Shown here piece by piece: positions 21,588-33,310 of a stretch of 64,000 nucleotides of DNA. The notes under the pieces were generated by a model. It searched no databases, had not been told where the DNA came from, and worked only from the letters and a program-made list of their open reading frames with translations. The stretch is taken from assembly GCA_947646735.1 (NCBI GenBank), contig CANTFK010000001.1, positions 1 through 64,000 on the forward strand. Reading direction: 5' to 3'. The translations under genes and the position numbers were made by a program. Every line of letters begins with the position of its first letter. Position 1 is the stretch's first letter. This DNA is from Peronospora farinosa. Its lineage: Eukaryota > Oomycota > Peronosporomycetes > Peronosporales > Peronosporaceae.

Positions 21588-22154
21588 CTACGCTTCACGG
21601 CTTGGCTTCGATGCCGGCTTCAGGGCTCCGTAAGTCGATTGGCCCTCCCGTCGTGCTCGATGCGCCAATGACATGGGGCGAGGCCTCGATCCCGTCTTAA
21701 CACGACCAAACACCTGGCGCTCCAGAACCCTTATCCGTTCAAGCAGTTCACGGTTCGACTGTCGGTTCCCACTCGCAGTCTTCTCCGCCTGGGCAGCACG
21801 TTCACTGGCAGCCTCAGCTTCCAGATGAACATCGGCAGTTCTGTTCGCGGCCTGATTAACATCGTCCTGGGAAACCAGGTCGCCAGCATTACCATCGCGA
21901 GGGCCCTCCTCCGCTTGTTGATGCGGAGGGACAGGTAAGCTAGATTGTATACCGAATTGTGGGTCACGAGGACCCTCCACAACCATTACTGCAGTCGGCT
22001 CATGAGAAGCGCGCGGTTCCATCCGTGCGCAGGTACCGAGTACGTTGGCTTGAATTCCCTCCCGAGCAGGATACATGGGAACCACGTTCCTCACTCCTTC
22101 GTGACGTTCCAGATGTGTTTCTGTCGTATGAAGCCACGAAGTCGGGTATTTCAA
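21588..22154 (-). pseudogene. Antisense ORF at the 3' end of element C
   Basis: A 188-codon open frame on the strand opposite pol. The N-terminal part is antisense to the chromodomain; the middle and end form a charged heptad-like segment (ANRTADVHLEAEAASERAAQ, then RELLERIRVLERQVFGRVKT). Element D has an antisense coiled-coil ORF at the same place between integrase and chromodomain. Probably the decayed remnant of the same accessory ORF. Confidence 0.5.
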
Positions 22155-22183
22155 TGCGGGCGAGCATGCGAACGCTCTCGTGA
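21960..22183 (+). pseudogene. Chromodomain of element C
   Basis: RYRVRWLEFPPEQDTWEPRS followed by LLRDVPDVFLSYE is a chromodomain C-terminal half (Trp-Glu-Pro and the final helix), in the position expected after integrase. It is out of frame with the integrase. Confidence 0.75.
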
Positions 22184-23029
22184 CAAACGAGAGCGGTAAG
22201 GAGATCCACGTCGTCGAGAACGAGAACGATGACGCGAACGAGAACGATGCCGTGAACGAGAACGTCGAAGTGAATACGTATTATCACGATTGCGAGGCGA
22301 GAATCGCGCAACTGGACGGGCAGGCGAACGTGTCGCTGCCCTGCGCTGACTATGCCGCGAAGATTGACTCCGCTGTCGCGAGTGGTGCTGACAGCGAGGC
22401 GCACCACGTATAACTGCGCTTCTACGTTCGCTCAGACTTCGCTCATACTTTGCAATCTAACTTCGCTCGCTCTCGCTGAGTGGACATTCAGCGATGTGTC
22501 GTTGCCATTCGTCATGAGTTGGGAGTGGAGTCAAGTCACAAGACTGGCTACCCTCATTGACATGGACGAAGCAGAGGCGGTCCTCATTTCAAGCATTCTC
22601 ACACACTCTTTCGCGTAGCGCGCCGATGGAGTGATCGGCGCGAAGCACCTCTCGATTGGCGAGCCATAGTTGGAAGCTGATACCATCCTCAAGCATCCGA
22701 TTCCAACGTTGAATGAAAGCACATCAAGAACGTTGCAGGGCTCCATACCCGATTCCATCAAGACCCTTCCCGCGCAGTCTTCGAAATCGGCGGAAGTTGT
22801 CCCGCATTGTGTCCAGTGAGTCCTGAGCGTGAGCTTCGGACTAGTCGTACAGTGACCAAGGTATGAGTTGCCGCGCCATGATGCTGGTTGTTGCACTCCC
22901 ACTGATGGGGCTTGGGAGCGCTGCTGGATTGGGTGTTGGGTCTCCGGACATTGCTTTTTCGTTTGTGAGCGATGGGTTTCGACAGTTGAGCACTCACGGT
23001 TGGTGAGTGCTGTCATGAGAAGGGGGTGA
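22184..23029. other. 3' untranslated part of element C with polypurine tract
   Basis: No sense gene is supported. On the plus strand, 22,180-22,413 repeats NEND-type residues through a GA-rich run of GAACGAGAACGA. On the minus strand scraps of a longer antisense frame (22,531-23,016) may be remains of the antisense ORF seen in D. The purine run AGGGGGTGA at 23,021-23,029, directly before the 3' LTR, is the likely polypurine tract. Confidence 0.6.
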
Positions 23030-23306
23030 TGTAATGGGCTACATTACACATATAGCATTAACACAAATAAACAATTACATATGTAGGCAGGTGCTGGGCC
23101 CGAATAGCGGGCACAGCGTGGAAATTTATTATTGGTTTGTTATTGGGGCCTAAAGTCCCAATATGGACCAATGATAAATTGCCACGCTGTGTGGTTCCCG
23201 AAAGGCGGGAACACTGTCGTATTTATTACGACTAAAATCTTCATAATTAGTACGAATTAAAACCAAAATAAAAATCAGAGTTAAATTTACTTAATACCTA
23301 ATACTT
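23030..23306 (+). repeat. Truncated 3' LTR of element C
   Basis: Matches the 5' LTR from TGTAATGGGC to about CCTAATACTT, then stops; the last about 62 bp are missing. The next base is the inner end of the inverted duplication, rc of left-arm position 12,138. The LTRs differ by a handful of substitutions and small indels near the start. Confidence 0.88.
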
Positions 23307-23950
23307 TCAGAAATATGGCCACTATACAAGTTCTTGCGACCTGTCAGCTGGATTCGAATTTCGTCTGGCAAGCAAATAGCTCCATCCGCCATGTCCAAAC
23401 GAATTCCAGCTGGAACCATAAATTCCATCCCTAGTAGTACATCCTGGCCGGTCATGGACCCGACCCACACATTGAAGAAGTATACTAATACACCGTTCAG
23501 CGTTATCCTGATCTTCGTTCCCCCTTTCGTGGTGTAAACTGCTTCTTCTCCAATGCCCACGCACTCTTGTTTTTCGATGGTGTTAATCTGTCAGCCTGCC
23601 TTACGAGCAAAGGCAATATCCAAAATAAATATCTCGGCACCAGAATCAAACAGTAGATTCGCGCGAATATTGTTAACCTTCCCAGAGGCCTTAACTTGCT
23701 TAAACCACTTTCCTGGGGCATGGTGCTTCCAGTATCCTCTTGATTCTCCCGGAAATAAATCCAATGTCATCATAGTCTCTCCTCGGGAATAAACATGAGG
23801 TATACATGCATTGGCCACAGCAGCAACAGAATTAATGCAAAAGCCCGATGTATTTCCAATTAATTCATCCATCTTATTGACCTTCTCCACGGAGTGTTTC
23901 TCCACAAATGCGTAAATGCAACAATTAGAACGCTCGGCTCGTACCAGATT
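23307..23950 (-). pseudogene. Partial protease of element B'
   Basis: Copy of 11,500-12,138. The DSGAE active-site loop lies at about 23,640 and the same TGA as in B follows at about 23,593, so the nonsense mutation predates the duplication. One active-site neighbour differs (Phe for Ser after DSGAEI). The frame is cut at 23,307. Confidence 0.85.
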
Positions 23951-23967
23951 CAAACCTGGCGAGCGTT

Positions 23968-25395
23968 CTAATTTAACATCTTCTCCGCCGCCTCGGGCAG
24001 CTGCCCCACGTCTTTGGTCGGGTTGTACCACTGGCGAATCAGATTGTAGAACTCTTCCATCGGGCACTTGCCGACGTCATGAACCTTGCCACAACCGCGA
24101 CACACAAACAGGCAGTGGTCGGCTGGGTGACCCTTCTTTCCACAGCACTCGCAAACGAGTCGCTTCCAACAGTCCAGATCCACATGCTTCCTAGATCCAC
24201 AATGGGTACACTTTGCCACGGGTGACCCTGGGACCACCTTTTGTACAGGTCCCTCTGCCATGCGTTGACCTCGGTCTGGGTCTGGGTCCTGATGGTCCCG
24301 GGGGTCATCTGCGTTCCTCGCCCTACCAGTGTAAGGTTTACTCGCCGCCGCATAAATTCTTCTGAGGTCACCTTCTCCCTCAGACCCACTGGAGCTGGAC
24401 TCTTGGTCATTTCCACTTTCAGAAGTGGCTCGGATGACTTGGACGGGTCTTCTCAGCTGACGCTTTGTGTGATCTGGAAGGGTTGGGGTCTTCTGTCGAA
24501 ACTTGCTGGAACCGAACAAGACCCTTCCTTGACGCGTCTTCGCTCTCTGACGAGCCAGCAGGACTTCCTCCAGGTCGTCTGCATCAGAAAGTCTGAGCAA
24601 GGTAAGCTGATCCGCTAATTCTCGATCATCCAATGTTTCCACGTAATGGTCCACGTGTTCACGCTTTACACTGGGGGGTCCACTCTTAATATCTAGCTTG
24701 GTCCTGAGCCCCGCCACATTCAAACGGTACAGATACTCCAAGGGTGACTCATCGGTTCTCTTTCTGGCGTGATAATATTGACGGGCCACCGACACCCCCA
24801 AGCCGCAAAATTGGGCTTGAAACTCTCGCAGAAGCAGTTTCCAATCAACGCGTACCGTTCGAACCAGCTGTCGATACCAATTCTGAGCTGGACCTGTAAG
24901 CAGGGACCCAAAAATGAGACAATTCTCGCTGTCTGGTGCCTGGTCTCGGAGGAAAGCCGTCTTTACCTTAGTGCTCCAGCTTCTGGCACGATCTTCATCG
25001 TGGTCCCTTCCGCTAAATTCCTTCAGATCCGACGAGGCCGATCTCCTAATGTGTGGAACAACAGTAGGGGGTCCTCCTGCCGTAGCCGCGGCCACAGTCG
25101 CTCGCGCTGAAGTCATCGGGAACGTCAAATCATCTGGGTCGTATTCATCATGGGTTGACCCCACAGACTCCATGTCCACATCAGGGATATCGCCTAGTAG
25201 TCCTAGGCGCTCAATTCGCTGGGAGGACCTGGGGTGAACTGGTCCTTGACCCATCGTGGTGTGTCCCCTGTCCACTGCAACTTTTGTGGAGCCTTGCTCT
25301 TCAAGGAACTTGATCATCGCCTTATCAAAGTACGACTGGAGCGCGCTAGGGGAAACTGACTCAGTCTTTGTTTCCTGATCCGTTTTTGTTCCCAT
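23968..25395 (-). CDS. Gag polyprotein of element B', intact frame
   Basis: 475 residues, identical to the left-arm Gag except Ser for Gly near residue 238 (DIKSGPPS). Same capsid region and triple Cys/His knuckles. Confidence 0.88.
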   Translation of the reverse strand: MGTKTDQETKTESVSPSALQSYFDKAMIKFLEEQGSTKVAVDRGHTTMGQGPVHPRSSQRIERLGLLGDIPDVDMESVGSTHDEYDPDDLTFPMTSARATVAAATAGGPPTVVPHIRRSASSDLKEFSGRDHDEDRARSWSTKVKTAFLRDQAPDSENCLIFGSLLTGPAQNWYRQLVRTVRVDWKLLLREFQAQFCGLGVSVARQYYHARKRTDESPLEYLYRLNVAGLRTKLDIKSGPPSVKREHVDHYVETLDDRELADQLTLLRLSDADDLEEVLLARQRAKTRQGRVLFGSSKFRQKTPTLPDHTKRQLRRPVQVIRATSESGNDQESSSSGSEGEGDLRRIYAAASKPYTGRARNADDPRDHQDPDPDRGQRMAEGPVQKVVPGSPVAKCTHCGSRKHVDLDCWKRLVCECCGKKGHPADHCLFVCRGCGKVHDVGKCPMEEFYNLIRQWYNPTKDVGQLPEAAEKMLN

Positions 25396-25434
25396 CTACC
25401 TTTGCTCCTCTTTGCACCGGGCTTCCGTCTCCTC

Positions 25435-26255
25435 CTATGCTTGGCGCTGGACCCATGGGGTTGCTGTGTCCATATGGCCAGCTTCGCGAATTCGTGCTTC
25501 TAATAGCGCTGCACCAGCTGGACCCAATTGCATTCGGTTCACCGTATCCATCAGGGCCGACATCATAGATGAGGTGGCCGATTCATATTGAGACCTTGGC
25601 GACGATTCATCGAGTGACCCAGCAGGAGATCCCACGCCAGGAGCCACTACTCCTCCATCTTGACGGGGTACTTCCTCTGAAGGGAACTCCCCCACTAACG
25701 TCTTGAGGTAACCATGCAGGGTCATTAAGGTCTTCTTCAAGGTCTCGAACCGAAATCGAAGAGGGTCTCAGCAGTAAGATTTTTAGCGGCCATCTTGGCT
25801 TCGTGAAGCAATTTCATCAGTGCCTTAAAAACCTCCAGGTCTGTTGTTGCGATGGACAGGGCCGTTATCGGGCCATGGACCTGGTATAGTAGCTTGACCT
25901 TGAGCGTCTTCATCACCGGGTCCTTTCGAAGAAACTTTTTCAATTTATTCCGATGGTAGGCTTCTTCCAAATCTTCTTCTGTCCAGTCCTTACTAGCCAC
26001 ATCTTGGCTCTCCCCCGACTCGTCCGTCGTGTCTCCGCCTGTTGGTGCCTTCATCTTTGTATGCTTCTTTTGCTTGTTCTTGGGCACCTTTGGCTCTTGA
26101 GTAGTAGGTTGGGAGACTTGTTTCGGGGTCCCTTGTTTCTTAGCTTTCGCTGTCAAACTTGGGACCCCTGGACCATAATATTTATTATGGCCCATACTGT
26201 CTTCTTCAACGAAGATGTAAGGGGGAGGATTTTGTGGTTTTTCTTCATATTCCAC
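25435..26255 (-). CDS. N-terminal Gag ORFs of element B'
   Basis: The 172-codon frame 25,737-26,255 equals 9,190-9,708. The following frame, 25,435-25,740, is longer here than in the left arm (101 codons against 68) because the left copy has a stop where this one reads on (NRMQLGPAGAALLEARI). This arm keeps the more ancestral state. Confidence 0.7.
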
Positions 26256-26655
26256 CTAGACCTCAATAGCAGAGCTCCTCCCCGGGCTCTGCAGGTCCTC
26301 CGATCCTTCTTCCTTCTTGATCACTGGCGATCCGGTTTCCAGTGTCTTGGTTGTCCCTTGGTCTATCTTGACCGTTTTCTTTTCTTCTTCGTGGGACTCA
26401 CGGTGAAATCCCTCGTCTCCCGAAGATCCGGGCACGCGCACCATTGTGGTGGAGTGGATTCTCAAACAATGTACGAGATCCACAAACACACACAGCGCCG
26501 AACTGCCGACTTACGGAGGGGGTGCCCCGATACCGTGTCGCGTCAACCTTGGGTCTCACCTTGTGTACCCGTCGGCTTGGATGGTCTTGCTCCTCGGTTG
26601 ACGCAGAAGACTTAAAGACTTGGTCTTTGTATAAGACTTGGACTTGGTGGTTCCC

Positions 26656-27346
26656 GCACCACCATCCAATGGTTCCAGCAGCAAGGGTCCTGCACCCATA
26701 TCCGAGGGTCCCGGAGCAAGGGTCCTGCCCGTGATGATCCTCCAGACCGTAACATCCAAGGCTCCTCCATTCCTGGTTATGCGAAATCCAGCACGTTCGC
26801 CGTGAAAGACGTTGCCCCCTGGTCAGTTTCCCAGGAAGGGGCCCTCGTTATCACCCAGCTGACGCCAGAGGATCTTTAGTCTAAGGTATCGCTTCCACTG
26901 TCTTGGATGGGTGCTTCTGATGACCAGAAGCCCCGAAGCCCCCCAGTCTGGAGCGAAGGCCTCATGAAGGACTCCCAACTTCAACTTTTGATGGATTCTC
27001 TTCCTTGGGCCCAGGGGTCGTGACCGTAAACCCCTATTTCTTTCTCGGTGTCCGGCTGGTTAAGCGACCTCGTGAATATCCATAATACTTACGTCGACGT
27101 GCCACGCCAGAGTCTATGGGAAGACCGACATCTCTGCCGAACTCCGTACGAAGAGCCAATACGCCTCTCGGCTTTATAATGCGAGTAAGAAACGGCGGGC
27201 CAAGGCTGCGAGGGCTTGGCTGGAAGCGCATGAACATATCTTGGAGGGGATGAAGGCCGGTCACTTTGACCTGGACGTTCTTCTCGACCCCTACTTCCAG
27301 CCCATGATTCCGAATCGTCAGCTGACCGTTTGGTACCGATTGTCAC
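26656..27346 (+). other. Spacer between B' and A' with an ORF tail
   Basis: Copy of 8,100-8,789. From about 27,085 to 27,346 the plus strand is open and encodes a basic helical segment (SKKRRAKAARAWLEAHEH) and DVLLDPYFQPMIPNRQL, running into the LTR of A'. It has the look of real protein coding and may be the C-terminal side of the type of ORF seen at 15,339-15,768, but I could not prove they are one gene. The rest, 26,656-27,080, shows nothing. Confidence 0.45.
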
Positions 27347-28900
27347 TGTGGTGGAGTGAATTTTTAAACGACGTGAGAGAACCACAAACACACACAGTGC
27401 CGGACTGCCGACTTACGGAGGGGGTGCCCCGATACCGTGTCGCGTCAACCTTGGGTCTCACCTTGTGTACCCTTTGGCTTGGCTGGTCTTGCTCCTCGTT
27501 AGACGCAGAAGACTTATAGACTTGTTCCTTGTATGGAGGGACTTGGGGGCCCACGAGTGGATATACTTCACTCGGGCCCAGGGTTTCTTGGGCTCAATCG
27601 ACTGTGTCGAGAGTAGTGCACCTGGTACTATGTACCTCTTCGATGTCTTACTGTTTCTTGGTCCTTGGACCTCTTTCACTTGTTCTCCGTAGGGAAACCG
27701 CTTCCTATAGCGGGTCGTGGAATGGGTACGAACCCACAGGCCAAATTACTTTTTGGGGTTCGTTCGAGCTTGAATCTTACCACACGTCTGTCTTCAACGG
27801 GGGGGGGGGGCAAAATAAATCCCTTCCCCGGAACAGGTGGGTAGATCGAAACAAGCTCACACTTGAGTCTTGACACTAACTTGACACCTCAGGCCAACTA
27901 CCCTGAGGTTCAACTTGCGTTGCTTGAGCCGTCACCTCACCTGACATCGGTGGGCCAAAGGGTATCCCGCCCGGAATAGGTGAGGTGATGGAGAAGCTTG
28001 ATAGACGCGCTTAGAGCTGCCACGTGTAATGCAAATTCGAGTGTGTTTATTTACCTTATACCTTATATGCTTTTCTTACCTAAATCTAACCCCTTGATCT
28101 GGATAGTGCCACGTACCGACTCTTGGAGAAAGAACTGGCTCCTTGGTACCCTGTATTTTCTGTAATCTTCGATATTCTGTGAACCGATTCTGCACCCTCG
28201 GACATTGGGCCCTTGTACCCCTGGGCCCCGGTCCCCTGAGCCCCTGTACCCCTGGGGCTCTGTACCCCTGTACCCCTGGGCACTTGGGTCTCTGTACCCC
28301 TGGGCCTCTGTACCCCTGGGTCCCTGTACCCCTGGGCCCCTGGTCCCTGATACCATGGGCTCTTGTACCCTGTGCTCTTGGACCTTGAGGCCTGTACCGA
28401 CCTTGCACGTTGAAATACCTTGTACCTTCTTTGACCTGAGGACCTTGGACCACCTCGGGGCACTGGACCTTTCGAATCCTGGTGTGCGCCCGGTAGGGTA
28501 ACCTTGTACCTTTGACCCTGGACGTTCGATACCCCTGTCTCTGGTGACTAGGAACCCGCGTCCCCGGTGACTGGTACCCCTGTCCCCGTTATCTGGTACC
28601 CCTTTCCCCGGTATCTGGTACCCCTTTCCCTGGTGCCCTGCCCCTGGTGACTGATACCCTTGTCCCCGGTTATTAAAAACCCTGTCCCCGGTAACTGGTA
28701 TCCCTGTCCCCGGTAACTGAAAACCCTGTCCCTGGTGACTAGTACTCCGGTCCCTAGTGACTGGAAACCCTGTCCCTGGTGACCCTCGATTGAACCTTGG
28801 GACCTTGCGAGGCCTGGGCCCTTGTACCCTGGGGCCCCTGTACCCTAATACCCTGGGGCTTTGGTACCCTGGGCCCCGATTCTCCTGGCACTTCACCACA
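27347..28900 (-). repeat. 3' LTR of element A'
   Basis: Ends TGTGGTGAA (28,900) and TCCACCACA (27,347) read on the minus strand. Contains the C-rich complement of the minisatellite at about 28,200-28,870. One 346-bp unit fewer than the left-arm copy. A C/G run (27,800-27,810) is two or more bases shorter than in the left arm. The bases 28,901-29,306 are untranslated element sequence. Confidence 0.85.
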
Positions 28901-29306
28901 TCACCAAGGAGGATCCTCAGTTGAGTTTGTTGGAGGCTTTGCAGACCGCAGACGACACTTCCCCCTGGCGCATGCTCTATCGCAAGAACATTTAGAAACA
29001 CCCCGCCTTCCAGGTCCCTCGTCTCTTTGGCAAATTTCGCACGACCAACAATACACAAAATACTTAGCCAGTCAGCTTTTCGCGTATCCGTAAATTTTTC
29101 TACTCCCATGCTTTTTCCAGTCACTTCATCCTCCTTTTCTTTGAGCCTGTACCCTGGGCCTTGTACCCTGGGCCCCTCACAATACTTCGCAATCTCTTTT
29201 GTGCTGCCGCACTCTCGAATATAATAACTTGACCCATTTGTAAATGTATAACAAATACTGCCTCCTTCTTGCATCATCTTGGCCTTCCCAATATGAACTC
29301 TCCCCA

Positions 29307-29510
29307 CTACTCCTTATGACTCTGCATTGCCTCGAATCGGTTCCGAGTAGCCTTCCTGCGCTCATAGTCCCTAAGAAACCCTTCGCAGTTGAGGTCCGCC
29401 TCATCCACCCATGACGGGTCAGGATATCCTTTCCATTGTACCAGGTGTTCACACTGAATCCGTCCGTACCGAGTTTTCCTTTCCATACGTATGTCTAAAC
29501 AATATTCCAT
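29307..29510 (-). pseudogene. Chromodomain of element A'
   Basis: Identical to 5,589-5,792: EHLVQWKGYPDPSWVDEADL, separated from the integrase frame by a stop. Confidence 0.85.
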
Positions 29511-29540
29511 ATCGTATTCGTCATCTTCCAGTTCCGCGAC

Positions 29541-30827
29541 CTAAGTGTCTTCTGGCAATAGAGCTTCATCAAATGCCGCCCGGTCCGTTTCGTCTACCAC
29601 CAATACCGTATCCGGTCTATCCGGGTATTGCCGGACCAGCTTCAACTTCGAAACGTGTACTAACGGGTATATACGGTAGTCTGTTCCACTGATATCTAAA
29701 CGAACGGCATAGTCACCCATCAGTTCTCTCACTCGGAACGGCCCATGCCATAGATGTGCCATCTTCCGAGCATAACCCTCCTTGACCCGGTCCAAGTATA
29801 ACCAGACTTGGGAATCTACCTCAATATGACCATCAACCACCTCCTCATTGTGGGCCTGGGCCCGACTTTTCATCGCAGATCGTAACAATTCGTTGGCTTG
29901 TTCTCTTGCTCTGCGATACTGACGTTGTACGCTATATCGCAATCGACGGGGCTCACATTCACGCCGCTTCTTGCTGCCTAGCGGTATGGTGTCTTCTAGA
30001 GTACTTCGGGCGTCCCAGCCATGTACCAAGAAGAATGGCGTTTCCTTTTGGATCCGGTCCTGGGCCGTATTCACCGTGACAGTGAGCCTTTCTGCATATG
30101 CATCCCATTCCTTCTGATCCACCTCCGACGCATACATTTTGATGGAACGTGTAATAGTCGGTACCATTCTCTCTGATGTGCCATTGGCCTGTGGTCGATA
30201 CGCCATAGTAGACCGCTGTTTCTGCCCAATTATGCGGTTGAAAGCACGAAAGAAGTCTGACATGAAACTGGGTTCTCTGTCGTGACGGATCGCCTCACTG
30301 GCCCCAAACCGACGGAATACGCACTCTTCGTAACCTTCTGCCACGGTTTGGGCCGACCTCGACGAACTAGCCTTGGCAATCACATATCCCGTAAACAGGT
30401 CCACCCAAATCAACAGCTCCGTATTACTCTTGAACGATTTGGGCAAAGATGGGATATGGTCCATCGCGATGACCTGAAATGGGTGGGTAGCTTAAATGTT
30501 CCCTGGACTTCTCCCTCGTAAGGTAGGGCTACCTTTGCCAATCTCACAGTCCACGCAAGTGCCAACATAGCGCTGAACACTCCGGAATAAGCCTTTCCAA
30601 TCGAAATGTTTCCGGATCCGTTGGTATGTACGACCAATTCCCTGGTGTCCCCCTTCTAGACCCGAGTGGTAGTGGTGTAGAAAGTCTTGTTGTAGACTTT
30701 CGGGTATAACTAGCTGACTTAACCCATCACGGTCCTCGTCTGATGTTCCCTGGTAAGGGCAATACAGAAGAAGATTGTCATCATCCAAAGCGTAGTTCAT
30801 CTCAATCTTTCCACACGTAAATGCCAC
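29541..30827 (-). pseudogene. Integrase of element A'
   Basis: H2C2 region in the frame 30,492-30,827 and the DDE core plus GPF module in 29,541-30,464. It differs from the left copy at few residues (Gly for Arg after VDLFT; Ile for Thr in VDCEIGKG). The TAA between the two frames is shared with the left arm, so it predates the duplication. Confidence 0.88.
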
Positions 30828-30999
30828 CTCTGCCGTTTAACTACTCCAGTTGCCCCGTAAGTAAACCTTCATTCACGTATCCACATCTCTTCATCTTGGG
30901 CTGATGCAATTCGTCCGATCTTTATACGTTGCACTACTTCCTCTTGCAAGACTTTCGTCGGAATTCTGGATAGGGCCCGGGATCTTGTAACGGCTGTAA

Positions 31000-31960
31000 C
31001 TCGCATTGCGTGCTTTTGGTCCTTGGGTATTAAAAGCTCAGGTAGACGGTTGATTGCTTCAAGGTCCTTGAACTCTTCTTTTGTTCCTATATCGACACCC
31101 TGTTGCTGGTGAAAAGCCGCGTTAGCAAGTCGGTCTGTACTTTGATATCATTCGCGCTTCATGTGTAGAAATTCATAAACGGGCCAGGACTTGAATTTTT
31201 TCAGGGCCTTCGACCGTCGTATTGTCAGGCTCTGCGCCTTACACTCGATTTCTCCTCGCATATGTTGCACGACCAAATTAGAATCTCCACATACAACCAG
31301 ACTCCTACGCTCCAAGTTCTCCAGTAGAAGGAAGCATACAATAGGCCTTCATACTCTGCCTCATTTGCTGTCGCTTCAGTCAAATATCGGAAGCGGCGGC
31401 GACCACCGCCCATCACAAGAGTTGCCACACAATAGCACTGCAGGTCCCTCCTCCACTCTTAACTCGTGCAGATCCATCAAAACTGACCACATAGAGGCTT
31501 TCGTAGAGGGAACCACCGTTAAAGGTTGGCGAGGGTGTTTCCTAGGGGCAATTGACGACAAGATAGAGTCCACGTTTTCGCGAGGAGTTATGCTGGCTGC
31601 CAATGTCTTTAGTATATCATTATCGCCCCGCTTACACTTGACCACTTCTAACGTCCATTGAGACAAGAGTGCAGCCCAATTTCCAAGGCGGCCCTGAAGA
31701 CCTGGTGATCGGACCAACCACGCTAATGTGGAATATCGAGTTAGGACCTTAATTGGACGGGTAATCAGCAATGTATAGCAAAGGTCCAATATCCGCAATA
31801 AAGCTAGCACTTCCTTCTCCATTAAGCCATAATTAATCTCATTCACCTTCAATATCCGGCTTGTAAAAGTCACTGGTATATATACACCCTCATACTCCTG
31901 TACAAGGGACGCCGAGATGGCCCACTCGCTAGCACGGACGATAATGACAGATTTCCGGTC
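31000..31960 (-). pseudogene. Dual RNase H of element A'
   Basis: Copy of 3,141-4,000. First RNase H in the frame 31,376-31,873; second, RVT_3-like domain at about 31,110-31,490 with the motifs FDGSAR, NEAEYEGL, CGDSNLVV and STDRLAN spread over two frames. The bases 30,828-31,000 are the decayed linker to integrase. Confidence 0.78.
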
Positions 31961-33310
31961 TAGATCGAAATGGCGGGAATTGGGGCATTGGCAATCTTAT
32001 TCTTTAACATAGCAAATGCCACATGCACTCGGGCCCATCGGTCCTCCTCTTGGTCATCTCCCCGTATGTCCCCAGTCCTGCTTATCCGGTTTCGTAATAC
32101 GTGATAATCTACTTCCCTTAGCTCGTACAGGATGGACGCATAAATGGCGTAATCTTCTAGGAACCGACTTAAGTAGTTGAGACTTCCGAGAAACGACTGC
32201 ATAGCTTTCAGGGTGGTGGGTAACGGTAAGTCTGATAAGGACTGAAGGTCTTTAAAGTGGGCCTCCAACCCTTCCACTGACATTTGGTGGCTAAGGTAAT
32301 TTACCTTTTAATAGCCTCATGAGCTTTTAACCGCGCTGATCGATAAGTTCCACATGTCACACACCTCCAAAAATCGTTCCACTTTCACGCATAACTCATC
32401 CCATGACTCCAAGGTCACCAAAATGTCGTCGATATAGAACCTACGTCCTAATATATACTTCTTGAGGTATCCCTCTGGATGGCCCACCTCGAACAGGTCC
32501 TCTTGTTTGTCAGAACCCGGCTCTGAGGAAATCGTAAGACTTCCATATAAAGCATTATCCAACAGCCGCTGATAGATCTGCGGCGCATTCTTTAGTCCAA
32601 ACGGCATTCTTTTTCACTCGAACAACCCAAACGGAGTCACAAATGCTGAAATCAAACGAGCCCTCTAAGTCATACTAACTACCCAAGAACCACTGGCCAT
32701 GTCCAGCAAGCAATACCATAGGTCTTTGTCTGAATCTTTAAACAATTCGTTAACGAGAGGCATAGGGTACACCATGAGGCGTGTCAGCTCGTTCACCATC
32801 CGATAATCGATACACAACCTTGTATCCACTCCACTCTTCTTGACGATGATCACAATTGGGCTGGCCCATGGTAAGGTAGAATGCTGGATGATCTTAGATG
32901 ATAGCAGGCCTTTTATCAGGTCTGCCAGCTTCTCCCTAAACGGAGGGGACACTTTCCGTACACGTTGGGCGATGGCCGTGCAATTCCCACATCGATGTCG
33001 CACACCGCTCCTTGGGCTGCCAAGGGTAACGCGTTGCCTTTTCCCATCAACAGATGTCGTTCCTGCCATATAAATTGGAGGAGATGGTCCACTTGTTCCT
33101 TTGGAGTTACACCAGGGTCTGGAATTTGGATATCTTCCATCGTGACTTTGTCTGTAGAAGGGGCGACCTCAGGGATAATCGACCAGTTTTTGTCAATATC
33201 TTCCGCGCATAGCTCTCCACTCTCGTGGACCCAGAACTGGTCATCGGCTATATTTGCCTCGTCTCCATTATCTTGTTGGCCCCTCCGCGATTGGATCTTA
33301 TCCATTCCGA
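31960..33310 (-). pseudogene. Reverse transcriptase of element A'
   Basis: Frames 31,960-32,283 (connection), 32,317-32,607 (palm with YIDDILV) and 32,665-33,305 (fingers). It carries the same TGA before MPFGLKNAP as the left copy plus an extra stop just after MT at about 32,667 that the left copy lacks. The N-terminal portion up to 33,305 is the piece missing from the left arm. Confidence 0.86.

Larger units (their letters stand above)
15769..23306 (+). mobile_element. Gypsy LTR retrotransposon C
   Basis: Flanked by LTRs that begin TGTAATGGGC; 5' LTR 15,769-16,105, truncated 3' LTR 23,030-23,306. Domain order gag, protease, RT, RNase H, integrase, chromodomain. The protein sequences are clearly related to element D (55.3-63.5 kb) and only distantly to A/B. 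Many stops and frameshifts. No target duplication can be checked because the right arm of the inverted duplication cuts off the 3' end. Confidence 0.9.
23307..26655 (-). mobile_element. Element B' (right-arm copy of B, 5' part only)
   Basis: Reverse-complement copy of 8,790-12,138: LTR fragment 26,445-26,655, primer-binding site just below 26,444, both gag ORFs and the first part of the protease. It ends abruptly at 23,307. Confidence 0.9.

Noticed and set aside
25953..26615. 220-codon plus-strand ORF (and copies at 8,971-9,492 and 36,490-37,137)
   Set aside because: Exact antisense of the N-terminal gag ORF and LTR; no signature of its own.
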